Below, one piece after another: positions 26,309 to 37,258 of a stretch of 64,000 nucleotides of DNA (the stretch's first letter is position 1; each line of letters begins with the position of its first letter). The DNA is from Imbricaverruca yamaguchii. Its lineage: Eukaryota; Arthropoda; Thecostraca; Neoverrucidae. The notes beneath the pieces are model-generated. The model was not told where the DNA came from, made no database searches, and saw nothing but the letters and a program-made list of their open reading frames with translations. The position numbers were made by a program, and so were the translations under genes. Location: the NCBI GenBank assembly GCA_034440575.1, contig JAOTOL010001545.1, forward strand, positions 1,291,501 to 1,355,500, read 5' to 3'.

Positions 26309-26375
26309 TGGTTGGTTGGTTGGTTGGTTATTTGGGTTTTACGGCGCATCGACCAGGCTTGGTCATTTAGCGCCC
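26309..26375 (-). mobile_element. 3' tail of a SINE/LINE with (AACC)n terminus
   Basis: Read on the minus strand: GGCGCTAAATGACCAAGCCT, GGTCGATGCGCCGTAAAACC, CAAAT, then five AACC units. This matches the widespread invertebrate SINE/LINE 3' tail pattern TAAATGACC...GGACGTTAAAC..(AACC)n as I remember it. The internal CCAAGCCTGG segment forms a small hairpin, typical of RT-recognised tails. No tRNA-like head is visible upstream on the minus strand, so the copy is probably 5'-truncated. Confidence 0.55.
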
Positions 26376-27681
26376 ATGGAAACACTGTGGTTACGGGAAG
26401 TGTTGTTCAATTCGCAGCTTCTAGTTTTCCCGAAAAGTCACCTGACCTGATCCAAAATCCGGTGAACTTTGTTAAGTTTTCGCACATTTCTGTCCCCTTG
26501 AGCGAATGTCGGTGATATTTTGAATTGAATGTATCTTGTGCACCAAAAAACTGACCAAAAAACTTCACCCGTTTGAGTCAAATCACGGCCCACCATGACG
26601 CCTGCGTGTGTGGTTTTGGGTATTCTGAAGATGACGACAGAAAAGGACAAAAGTATCCTTCTCTTCGGTAAAAAGGAGGTAGTTAAATTTGAATTCAGCG
26701 TAAATCAATAACGTGCGATGATCTCGAAGTCAATAACGTCAACTAAGGCAACTAAGGTCATATGAAGCCAATGATCCCAGGTGACTTCGTAACCTGAACC
26801 GAGACGGTGACCTGACCTATTCTAAATCAGGAAACTGAATACTCAGTCTTCGATGTCAGTCCATGCGATGGTTGGTGGGAATGCCCATGGCAGCAATGTA
26901 CTTCAAATATGCCTTGGCCCCGCCCCTTTATACTTCACTATTAACCTAACGTCAAGTGTTGTATATACTGCTGAATCTACGCCTCCGACTAAAAACGGCA
27001 GTGATCTCTGCTTTTTCTACTCAGGGCGAGATCGTCGCATTACAGAGCGAGCTCGTCGCATTACAGGGCGAGATCGTGAAGACCGCCAGTTGAAATTGAC
27101 GCCGCGGCTGGCCAGTTGGCCAAACGCTAGTCAACTGATGGACTTCCATGTCAACAAAATCGTCCCTTGGGCGGCTCTGCATTTCCCAAGCTGGCATTGG
27201 GTCGTCTACAAAGATTGTTTGAGCTTGAATAATTTCTACGGAGACGACACTTGCTACTCATGGTTATGTGTATGATTGTAATGTTATTGGCGGATGTTGC
27301 CACCACTGATATTATGTTCGTGAGCGCCTTTCACACGCCGTTCGTGCATTGGGCCACTGCTAATCACGTTCCTCATTCTATCGATCTGTCGATTTACAAT
27401 GCCTTCTGGGTACAACCTTACCGCAAATATCTGTTTTTAGCTCGGTGCAGTTTTAGCTCGGTGCACATAACTTGATTTTCCGAGCAAGTATATAGGGGGT
27501 ACAAACTGATTAGGAGTGGCTAATCCCCAAAGGACGTGTAAAACGTGCGAAAGAAACAGGGGCTTAAGGGACGATTTTGTTCACAGGAAAAAATCACAAG
27601 TTGATAGACAGGCGCTCAAAAGTTCCGGAATGAGCAAAACAAAACTGTGTGGTTAGTCGAAGAAGGTATCCTTCAGAAGGT

Positions 27682-27688
<7 letters not shown>
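26376..27688. other. Unique region
   Basis: No tandem array apart from a small duplication of CGTCGCATTACAG.GCGAG at 27032-27075. A 140-codon plus-strand ORF (26853-27275) has no recognised domain. No gene supported. Confidence 0.4.
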
Positions 27689-27763
<75 letters not shown>

Positions 27764-27792
27764 CATACATATATACACATATACATATATAC

Positions 27793-27862
<70 letters not shown>
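27689..27862. repeat. (TA)n microsatellite with TACA variants
   Basis: About 170 bp of TA dinucleotides, interrupted centrally (27740-27805) by ATACATA/ATACACA variants. Overlapping YIYIYI ORFs are artefacts. Confidence 0.97.
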
Positions 27863-27864
<2 letters not shown>

Positions 27865-28222
27865 GCACTTACACGTCAGCGCAACAAGCCCTTCCATTGA
27901 ATCTCTCCAAACCGGAAACGCCGCGGAGCATATGCCTAATCCTTACATCCCGCAAGCGTTTCATCTGTATGCATAGCACATTCATCCATATTCATAACCG
28001 CCACCAAACTCTTACAAATTGCGCCGCACCCTCAGACCGCCCGAACGGAAGCTAGCATAACACCACGCCGGAAACAATCATGGCGCTATAAACGGCGCGC
28101 CAAGCACCTGCAAAAGCAGTGGGCCGCCGGCTCGGAGGCCGACCGAAACCGGTCCGTGGCGGGAGACGAGACGGCACCGGCCGCTGTTGGCAGCACGGCC
28201 GGCCACGTCATCGGCCGCCGCC
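27863..28222. other. Unique sequence; TATAAA motif of uncertain meaning
   Basis: A unique stretch leading into the GC-rich arrays. GCTATAAACGGCGCGCC at 28083-28099 contains a TATA-box-like motif in GC-rich surroundings, but no downstream gene is evident, so I do not call it a promoter. Confidence 0.4.
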
Positions 28223-29043
28223 CACGGTCACGGCTGTCGGGTGGCCGCGCCACGGTCAGACCGGCCGCCCGGTCACGGTCACGGCTGTCGGGTGGCCGCG
28301 CCACGGTCAGACCGGCCGCCCGGTCACGGTCACGGCTGTCGGGTGGCCGCGCCACGGTCAGACCGGCCGTTGCTCACGGTCAGACCGGCCGCCCGGTCAC
28401 GGTCACGGCTGTCGGGTGGCCGCGTCACGGTCAGACCGGCCGCCCGGTCACGGTCACGGCTGTCGGGTGACCGCGCCACGGTCAGACCGGCCGCTGCTCA
28501 CGGTCAGACCGGCCGCCCGGTCACGGTCACGGTCAGACCGGCCGCCCGGTCACGGCTGTCGGGTGGCCGCGCCACGGTCAGACCGGCCCCACGGTCACGC
28601 TGTCGGGTGGCCGCGCCACGGTCAGACCGGCCGCTGCTCACGGTCAGACCGGCCGCCCGGTCACGGTCACGGCTGTCGGGTGGCCGCGGGTGGCCGCGCC
28701 ACGGTCAGACCGGCCGCCCGGTCACGGTCACGGCTGTCGGGTGACCGCGCCACGGTCAGACCGGCCGCTGCCCACGGTCAGACCGGCCGCCCGGTCACGG
28801 TCAGACCGGCCGCCCGGTCACGGTCACGGCTGTCGGGTGGCCGCGCCACGGTCAGACCGGCCGCTGCTCACGGTCAGACCGGCCGCCCGGTCACGGTCAC
28901 GGCTGTCGGGTGGCCACGCCGCGACCGCCCCCGGTCACGGCGGCCACGGTCAGACCGGCCGCTGCCCACGGTCAGACCGGCCGCCCGGTCACGGTCACGG
29001 TTGTCGGGTGACCGCGCCACGGTCAGACCGGCCGCCTGGTCAC
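28223..29043. repeat. 51-bp GC-rich minisatellite, about 16 units with rearrangements
   Basis: The full unit is 51 bp: CACGGTCAGACCGGCCGCCC, GGTCACGGTCACGGCTGTCG, GGTGGCCGCGC. Partial units (CACGGTCAGACCGGCCGCTG) alternate with complete ones. 51 is a multiple of 3 and the unit lacks stops in some frames, so it is read through by long ORFs (RPPGHGHGCRVAAPRSD). Protein coding is not supported: the array abuts two other stop-free arrays and open frames occur on both strands. Confidence 0.93.
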
Positions 29044-29116
29044 GGGCCCGGAAGCTGACGCGGCACTTTCGTGCCGGCTACACGGCAGGTGTGTGTGTGG
29101 GGGGGGGGACAGAGAT

Positions 29117-29455
29117 CGTCGTCACGTCGGTAGGTGTGGGAGGGCAAAGATCGTCGGCGCGTCGACAGGTGTGGGAGGGCAAAGATCGTCGACACGTCGA
29201 CAGGTGTGGGAGTGGCAAAGATCGTCGGCGCGTCGACAGGTGTGGGAGGGCAAAGATCGTCGGCGCGTCGACAGGTGTGGGAGGGCAAAGATCGTCGACA
29301 CGTCGACAGGTGTGGGAGTGGCAAAGATCGTCGACACGTCGACAGGTGTGGGAGTGGCAGAGATCGTCGACACGTCGACAGGTGTGGGAGTGGCAGAGAT
29401 CGTCGACACGTCGACAGGTGTGGGAGGGGCAGAGATCGTCGACACGGCAGCAGGC
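29117..29455. repeat. 35/36-bp minisatellite, about 10 copies
   Basis: The unit runs AGGTGTGGGAGGGCAAAGAT then CGTCGGCGCGTCGAC (35 bp), with a 36-bp form containing GGAGTGGCA. Two variants alternate, GTCGGCGCG and GTCGACACG. Copies are near identical. Confidence 0.95.
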
Positions 29456-29475
29456 GTAGAAGTCGATACGTCGCA

Positions 29476-29562
29476 CCAGCACCAGCGCCGATGCTGGTGC
29501 TGGTGTGGACTGCAAGGGATAGTGCTGATGCTGGTGCGGCTGGTGCTGGTGCGGACTGCACA
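29476..29562. repeat. GCTGGTG-rich short repeats
   Basis: Recurring CACCAGCACCAGCGC and GCTGGTGCTGGTGTGG blocks; the first is close to the inverse complement of the second, giving local foldback potential between 29474-29489 and 29490-29505. It bridges two minisatellites. Confidence 0.7.
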
Positions 29563-29600
29563 GCAGGCCACTCTGGCGTGACTGAGCCGAGCTGGACGGT

Positions 29601-32600
29601 AGACGACCACGACAGACGACCACGCCAGACGACCACGGCAGACGACCACGACAGACGACCACGACAGACGACCACGACAGACGACCACGACAGACGACCA
29701 CGACAGACGACCACGGCAGACGACCACGACAGACGACCACGACAGACGACCACGCCAGACGACCACGACAGACGACCACGACAGACGACCACGACAGACG
29801 ACCACGACAGACGACCACGGCAGACGACCACGGCAGACGACCACGACAGACGACCACGACGCGCAGACGACCAAGCAGACGACCACGCAGACGACCACGC
29901 AGACGACCACGCAGACGACCACGACAGACGACCCGGCGCGCGCGCACGACAGACGCCCGGGCAGACGACCACGCCAGACGACCACGACAGACGACCACGA
30001 CAGACGACCACGACAGACGACCACGACAGACGACCACGACAGACGACCAGGGCAGACGACCACGACAGACGACCACGACAGCGACACGGCGCGACACGCG
30101 ACGACCCGCGACGCCACGGCAGACGACCACGGCAGACGCCCGCAGACGCGCAGACGACCACGCAGACGACCACGACAGACGACCACGCAGACGACCACGA
30201 CAGACGACCACGCAGACGACCACGACAGACGACCACGACAGAGGCAGACGACCACGACAGAGGCAGACGACCACGACAGAGGCAGACGACCACGACAGAC
30301 GACCACGGCAGACGACCACGACAGACGACCACGACAGACGACCACGGCAGACGACCACGACGCCACGGCAGACGACCACGACAGACGACCACGGCAGACG
30401 GCCACGACAGACGACCACGACAGACGACCACGGCAGACGACCACGACAGACGACCACGACAGACGACCACGACAGACGACCACGCCAGACGACCACGGCA
30501 GGCGCAGACGACGGCCACCCCGCGCACGGCAGGAACCACGCAGACGACCGCGACGACCACGGCAGATGACCACGCAGACGCCGGCAGACGACCACGACAG
30601 ACGACCACGACAGACGACCACGACAGACGACCACGCAGACGACCACGACAGACGACCACGGCAGACGACCACGACAGACGACCACGACAGAGGCAGACGA
30701 CCACGACAGAGGCAGACGACCACGACAGACGACCACGACAGACGACCACGCAGACGACCACGGCAGACGACACGACCCGCAGACGACCACGACAGACGAC
30801 CACGGACGACACGCAGCCGAGCCGAACCACGCAGCGCAACGGACAGACGACCACGCAGACGACCACGACAGACGACCCGACAGACGACCACGCAGACGAC
30901 CACGACAGACGACCACGACAGACGACCACGGCAGACGACCACGCAGACGACCACGCAGACGACCACGCAGACGACAGACGACCACGACAGACGACCACGC
31001 AGACGACCACGACAGACGACCACGACAGACGACCACGACAGACGACCACGACAGACGACCACGACAGACGACCACGCCAGACGACCACGACAGACGACCA
31101 CGACAGACGACCACGACAGACGACCACGACAGACGACCACGACAGACGACCACGACAGACGACCACGACAGACGACCACGACAGACGACCACGACAGACG
31201 ACCACGGCAGACGACCACGGCAGACGACCACGACAGACGACCACGACAGACGACCACGACAGACGACCACGACAGACGACCACGACAGACGACCACGACA
31301 GACGACCACAGACGACGACAGACGACCACGACAGACGACCACGCAGACGACCACGGCAGACGACCACGACAGACGACGACCACGACAGACGACCACGACA
31401 GACGACCACGACAGACGACCACGACAGACGACCACGACAGACGACCACGACAGACGACCACGACAGACGACCACGGCAGACGACCACGACAGACGACCAC
31501 GACAGACGACCACGACAGACGACCACGACAGACGACCACGACAGACGACCACGACACAGACGACCACGACAGACGACCACGACAGACGACCACGACAGAC
31601 GACCACGACAGACGACCACGACAGACGACCACGACAGACGACCACGACAGACGACCACGACAGACGACCACGACAGACGACCACGACAGACGACCACGAC
31701 AGACGATCACGACAGACGACCACGACAGACGACCACGACAGACGACCACGACAGACGACCACGACAGACGACCACGACAGACGACCACGACAGACGACCA
31801 CAAGGCAGACGACCACGACAGACGACCACGACAGACGACCACGACAGACGACACCACGGCAGACGACCACGACAGACGACCACGACCAGACGACCACGAC
31901 AGACGACCACGACAGACGACCACGACAGACGACCACGCACAGACGACCACGACAGACGACCACGACAGACGACCACGACAGACGACCACGACAGACGACC
32001 ACGACAGACGACCACGACAGACGACCACAGAGACCACGACAGACGACCACGACAGACGACCACGACAGACGACCACGACAGACGACCACGACAGACGACC
32101 ACGACAGACGACCACGACAGACGACCACGACAGACGACCACGACAGACGACCACGACAGACGACCACGACAGACGACCACGACAGACGACCACGACAGAC
32201 GACCACGACAGACGACCACGACAGACGACCACGACAGACGACCACGACAGACGACCACGACAGACGACCACGGCAGACGACCACGACAGACGACCACGAC
32301 AGACGACCACGACAGACGACCACGACAGACGACCACGACAGACGACCACGACAGACGACCACGACAGACGACCACGACAGACGACCACGACAGACGACCA
32401 CGACAGACGACCACGACAGACGACCACGACAGACGACCACACAGACGACCACGACAGACGACCACGACAGACGACCACGAAGACGACACACGACAGACGA
32501 CCACGCCAGACGACCACGACAGACGACCACGACAGACGACCACGACAGACGACCACGACAGACGACCACGACAGACGACCACGACAGACGACCACGACAG

Positions 32601-32699
32601 ACGACCACGACAGACGACCACGACAGACGACCACGACAGACGACCACGACAGACGACCACGACAGACGACCACGACAGACGACCACGACAGACGACCAG
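29601..32699. repeat. 13-bp minisatellite, 3.1 kb, about 230 copies
   Basis: Tandem copies of the 13-mer CCACGACAGACGA. It is the longest array in the window. The left half (29.6-31.0 kb) is heterogeneous, with CGGCAGACGA, CGCAGACGA and GAGGCAGACGA variants and short insertions; the right half (31.0-32.7 kb) is almost homogeneous, suggesting more recent expansion there. No frame of either strand meets a stop in the consensus, so ORFs of 885-1218 codons appear on both strands (TDDHDRRPRQTTT on one, VVVCRGRLSWSS on the other). Symmetrical openness with no unique N- or C-terminal domain argues against a protein. Confidence 0.97.
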
Positions 32700-33429
32700 G
32701 GCTCGCCGGCGTGGCGCCGCCCGGCTGCCAATCACGACCGCCGCCATTAGCGGCCCGACCGTCCGAGACGAGCCGCCCGTAGCGACATGAACGCTTATTT
32801 GCCGCGCCGTCAGCTGTAATGGCAGCACATCTGTCACGCCCGCCAGCATAAACAAACCGTGGAGAGACGACGGCGCTACTCGCGAGCTGCTCGGACTGGA
32901 AGGGGGGCCGCCAGTGGCGGATGCCGCAAGGTTCCGGTCAGTGCGTACGGCCACCTTCTGCTGCTGCTCTGCGAGTCCGCTGATCCTGATGCCGTGTAGC
33001 CTTGCGTGCAGGGGTGGGCGGGCTGCTGCTGTCGTTGCAGGAGTGGGTTAATACGACCGCATTCAACTGGTGTGTCAAGCTCCGATTTATTGACCCAAAC
33101 GAAAGTGTTCATGCTTGTGAGATGCTTGCACACCGTGATGCGCCTGGTGACAAACGTGTGATGCTGAAGCTAAACGGAATGGAAAGAGCGCAACATCGGC
33201 TGGTGAGCCCAATCCTAGTTGTGTTTCTGCGGTCGACCAGACCAGAACACTTCAACGTAGACAGAAACACGATGTGGACATCCTTCCGAGAAAAGTGCAA
33301 CCAGAAATCTCACTTCACAATCAATTGTTCACATCCTTACAGCGGAGTTGCATCTTATAGGGCACTATTCCGCGGCAGCACAGCACATCCCTATTCCCTA
33401 TGACTAATTTTGTGGAGGACCAATGTCGT
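32700..33429. other. Unique CpG-rich then ordinary sequence
   Basis: 32700-33020 is CpG-rich, with motifs such as CCGCCATTAGCGG and TTATTTGCCGCGCC. This could be a CpG-rich regulatory stretch, but no transcript feature supports that. A 133-codon plus-strand ORF (33002-33403) has no recognisable domain. CAGTGGCGGATGCC at 32913 resembles a hAT end without a partner. Confidence 0.4.
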
Positions 33430-33544
33430 GTGCTTTGAGCAGGTTTAAATTTGCATTGAGCCGAAATATGTGTGTATTGAGCAGATATCAGTATGTGTTG
33501 AGGCGATATCAGTTTGTATTGCACAGGAATAGGTGTATATTGAG
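33430..33544. repeat. Left remnant of the 22-bp-monomer array
   Basis: About five diverged monomers around TATTGAGC(C/A)GATATCAGTATG. These are the same repeat family as 34959-35625 but separated from it by a transposon insertion; the last eight bases (33537-33544, ATATTGAG) are duplicated on the far side of the insertion. Confidence 0.85.
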
Positions 33545-34958
33545 CAGGGGCGGTCCGTGGCACCAAAGTGAGGTGAGGCAGAAAAAATGGCCGGATTTCG
33601 ACCAGTATTTTTCATGAGTACCCATTATTGTTTTATGTTAAGATGCGTATGAACAACTTAATTTGGCGCCGCAAGGTCCCAAACCTATCACCATCGTTCC
33701 GAAGTCAGTAAATTTCAACCCTCTCCCTCGTGTTCAAATGCTTTCAGAAATTGCCGGGAAGTTTTCATATATAAAATATCATTGAGGTTTTCATATATTT
33801 CCATTTCATAACCCGAAATGGCTAGCATACCCACACACACATATTATATGTATATATAATTATGTATATAATAATTATTATTGTTGTTATTTCTTATTAT
33901 TTATTATTTCAGTGCAAAATACATGAAGTTAATGGGAAGCCCCACATCGGTGGATTGCATGCTCCATGGTACCCCATGTTAAAAGTCTAGATTTTTAGTG
34001 GACATAGCCAACATTGAGGGGGCACTTGCCCTTGAAAAAAAATATACAAAAAACACGCCTGGTCTAGACGTATATAAATTAAAAATTGAAAACAATTCTG
34101 AAAACCAGCAGCAGGTTCTGTATCTGCACATGGGTGATAAGGGCGTGATATTCCAACCAGTACAAGTGCTTCCGCCGGTAGCCTAAATATAATGTTGGCG
34201 CCTTTTCCTGGCCGGATGGGTACTATCTTCCCATGGGGGCAAATGCCCCCAGTACCCGCACCCTTGTTTACGCCCCTGCACCGAGTGGGGAGGAATTATG
34301 TTGCAATAGTTACCTCTTACTTGCTCCTACCCCTCCTGTCCGGCCGTGATCTTAAGTTGGGCTGTCTCATCATACTGCTACTACCCGTGGCGCCGCGCGA
34401 TTCCTGCGGCGCTTGACGTGAATGCAGTCAGTGTGAGTCCAAGCGAAAAATCCTAGTGTTAAGGGAAATACGGCTCATATTCGCGGACACGATTCTTCAA
34501 GCTTTCCAATTAACCCTACTTTGTCCCATTTCGATGGTATTTAAGATCGGAAATATCGTGGGGAAAATACGGAAGTTTCGCTGGAGCGCCTACGGGACTG
34601 AGCAATTGTACAGCCCATGTGACGTCACCGATTGCGAAACGATATTGCAGGGCCCCTGCCTACCCTTCGCTTGTTATGAAACGAAACCTCACTATATGGC
34701 GAAATGTGCGAGAAGCAAGCTTCTGCCGACCGGTGATAGAGCTGTTTGGAAGCTAAGATGCAAATGTTGCAAATGTAAATGAGCTTCAATGTTTACCATA
34801 ATTATTAGTCACCAATGCATATTTATTTCCAGTTTTTCAACCTTGCTATTCTCCAGTGGATGAAAGCATCATTTTATGAAAATAGCATACAAAAATACTT
34901 ACTAGCTCTACTCAGGTGAGGCACTGCCTTAGTGCCTTACATGGGCGGACCGGCCCTG
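33545..34958. mobile_element. hAT-superfamily element, 1414 bp, with perfect 8-bp target-site duplication
   Basis: The left terminus is CAGGGGCGGTCCGTGGCACC followed by AAAGTGAGGTGAGGCAG. The right terminus in reverse complement is CAGGGCCGGTCCGCCCATGT followed further in by GGCAGTGCCTCACCT. The ends start with CAG and share CAGGG.CGGTCCG and a subterminal GAGGCA/GGCAG motif. The flanking 8-mers are identical (ATATTGAG at 33537-33544 and 34959-34966). An 8-bp duplication plus CAG...CTG ends is diagnostic of the hAT superfamily. The only sizeable internal ORF (34456-34782, 108 codons) shows no transposase domain (no RNase H-like DDE or ERxFS-type C-terminus), so this is a non-autonomous copy. 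It sits inside a minisatellite. Confidence 0.88.
34194..34280. mobile_element. Possible internal terminus of a second element
   Basis: Read on the minus strand from ~34279: CAGGGGCGTAAACAAGGGTG, GCGGGTACTGGGGGCATTTGC. This looks like another hAT-type terminus nested within the 1414-bp element. No partner end is clear on its left (a GAGGGGGCACTTGCCC motif at 34016 is a weak candidate), so nesting is not proven. Confidence 0.3.
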
Positions 34959-35625
34959 ATATTGAGCCAGCATCAGTATGTATTGAGCCGATCGCACTGT
35001 ATACTGAGCCGATGTCAGAATGTATTGAGCCGGTATCAGTGTATATGTTGAGCCGGTATCAGTGTGTATATTGGGCCGGCATCAGTATGTATTGAGCCGA
35101 TAGAATGTATTGACCGGTTATGCGATGTGCCGGATCAGTGTATTGAGGACGGTATTGACAGTGTATATTGTTGGCCGGTATCAGTGTGTATATTGAGCCG
35201 GCATCAGTATGTATTGAGCCGATAGCACTGTATACTGGGCCGACGTCAGAATGTATTGAACCGGTATCAGTGTATATGTTGAGCCGGTATCAGTGTGTAT
35301 ATTGAGCCGGCATCAGTATGTATTGAGCCGATAGCACTGTATACTGGGCCGATGTCAGAATGTATTGAACCGGTATCAGTGTATATGTTGAGCCGGTATC
35401 AGTGTGTATATTGAGCCGGCATCAGTATGTATTGAGCGGATAGCACTGTATACTGGGCCGTTGTCAGAATGTGTTGAGCCGGTATCATGTATATGTTGAG
35501 CCGGTATCAGTGTGTATATTGAGCCGGCATCAGTATGTATTGAGCCGATAGCACTGTATACTGAGCCGATAGCAGAATGCATTGAGTCGATATCAGTGTG
35601 TATATTGAGCCGGCATCAGTGAACT
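34959..35625. repeat. 22-bp-monomer array with 109-bp higher-order repeat
   Basis: Monomers of 21-23 bp with core TTGAGCCG(G/A)TATCAGTGT. Five distinguishable monomers (TATTGAGCCGATAGCACTGT, TACTGGGCCGATGTCAGAAT, TATTGAACCGGTATCAGTGT, TGTTGAGCCGGTATCAGTGT, TATTGAGCCGGCATCAGTAT) form a 109-bp higher-order unit repeated about five times. This is the same organisation as centromeric alphoid DNA in miniature: monomer divergence is old and higher-order amplification is younger. 35100-35165 is locally scrambled. Confidence 0.92.
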
Positions 35626-35966
35626 GGGAGCCTTGTGCCGGCGGTGGCAGCGGGAGGGGTGCGGTCCGTCTGAAGTGGCACCACCGCCGGGGTCGTGTTA
35701 ATAAATGTTTGGCCCGCTCTCACAGCCGGGGCTTCGGCTGGCCGCAACAGTCCTGCATCAGGCAGCGGGTCAGCGATGCCTGCGGGCGACGGTTCCTGAT
35801 CCTGCGGACAAAGAGTGCCATCGGAGAAGAACGGAGGAACGCCGATGTAGTCGCCCGCCAGGTGTGCTGCACTTTAGGAGCTCCGATGCAGGATGTCAAT
35901 TTTGAGGCGCTCACCACTGCAGGATCAGTTTTGCCACACAAACATGAATGGCCAGTGACATGGTGC
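35626..35966. other. Unique GC-rich sequence
   Basis: About 340 bp of unique GC-rich DNA between the minisatellite and a candidate transposon. ORFs on both strands cross it without a recognisable domain. Confidence 0.4.
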
Positions 35967-37001
35967 CAGTGGCGGCGTCAGGGTTTGGTAACGGGTTAGG
36001 CACATGGCTGTGCTCTGGGGCGGACTTCATGTGTCGATTCGTGAAAAAAAAGCTGAACGAAAACACTCTCTCCCATTTTCTAACGATTTCCAACTATTTA
36101 AGTACAGACCAGTGTCTTGGCCTAATATGACCTCCAGTGACCATATTATTGGTCAAGATGCAAACGCAGAGTATGATTCCATGAGCAGAGCTTTTGACGG
36201 TGTTTTGTGTTTCATCCGAGCTTTCCTAAGTGGGAGGTTCGTGGCCCCTGACCAGCCGAAGCTGAATCTGCCGGCCAGCCCGGACTCTCAAGAGAACGAG
36301 ACGTTAGTTTCAAATTCGTCCTAATTCCTCAGGACCTCTTAAAATTACATGGGCCCATGAATATGCCCTGTTGCGTGAAGCTGGCTATGGACTCACCATT
36401 GGGGAACATGTGTACATAATGTGTATGCCGCAAGCTAGGTGAAAGAAAGCGGTGATTGGGGAAGCCGAGTTTGAGACGCTAAATTCCAACACGCAGTATT
36501 TGCAAACTTTCTGGATCTGCGCGCTGGAAAGTGTTTTGCGGAGCGAGAAACTGTATTCTCTAGATTTGCTATTTTCCCGGGTGGGTGAGGACAAATTTCC
36601 CGTTCTAAAAAAAAAAACAGGGGAAATGTCCCTCATCCCGTCCATCAAGGAATACACCCATGGGTGAAATACTTGTCAGCTTCATCGATTGCCCTGTTCA
36701 GCCATCTGGGCTCAGCCCACGGGCGGCAAATCAGAGGAGGAGCAGTCCCCCACATGTGGGCCTTTTAACATCAGTCACAATGCACTTCATGTACTTTAGC
36801 GAGTTTAGGATTGTGTGATTCCTCTTCCCCCACATAGGCAAAACGGCACTCCGCTGCCCTTGGCTCCGTGGCGCACCAGGTGGGGGTGGGGAAAGAGGGA
36901 CAATGTGCCCAATGGCTGAAGACATGTCATTTAGCAACCCAGATAAAATGAGAATACTATTTCACTTATAAGACCACGGAACGCTCTCTCTCTCTCTCTC
37001 A

Positions 37002-37039
<38 letters not shown>

Positions 37040-37258
37040 TTTTTCAATCTTCGCTCTCTCTCTCGCTCTCTCTTTCTTTCTTTCTTTCTTTCTTTCTCTC
37101 TTTCTATCTTTCTCTCTCTCTCTTTCTCTCTCTCTCGCTCCCTCTCCCTCCCTTTTTCTCCTGCCTTCACCACGTTTAACAACATTAAAAGGAAAACATT
37201 TTTCGTTAAAACTAGGTTAGGCAGTGCTTTAAGTACCACAATGGGTGCGCCGCCACTG
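35967..37258. mobile_element. Candidate hAT-like element, 1292 bp
   Basis: The left edge CAGTGGCGGCGTCAGGGTTT and the right edge (reverse complement) CAGTGGCGGCGCACCCATTG share the first 11 bases exactly, and both have TTAGGCA-type sequence 35-50 bp inward (GGGTTAGGCAC; GCACTGCCTAACC). Flanking 8-mers CATGGTGC and CATAGAAC agree at 5 of 8 positions, a possible decayed duplication. The interior contains a CT microsatellite and no recognisable transposase. It resembles the 33545-34958 copy in size and terminus style. Confidence 0.45.
36983..37162. repeat. CT-rich microsatellite
   Basis: Imperfect CTCTCT/CTTTCTTT low-complexity tract of ~180 bp within the candidate element. Confidence 0.93.

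Noticed and set aside
28083..28099. TATA-box promoter
   Set aside because: TATAAA occurs in GC-rich DNA, but no transcript start signal or downstream gene was identified.
28119..29459. 446-codon plus-strand ORF
   Set aside because: It runs through two adjacent minisatellites (51 and 35/36 bp) whose units happen to be open; no domain or splice evidence.
29040..32790. Giant ORFs of 885-1218 codons on both strands
   Set aside because: They exist only because the 13-bp repeat has no stop in any frame. Openness is equal on both strands and there is no unique conserved domain.
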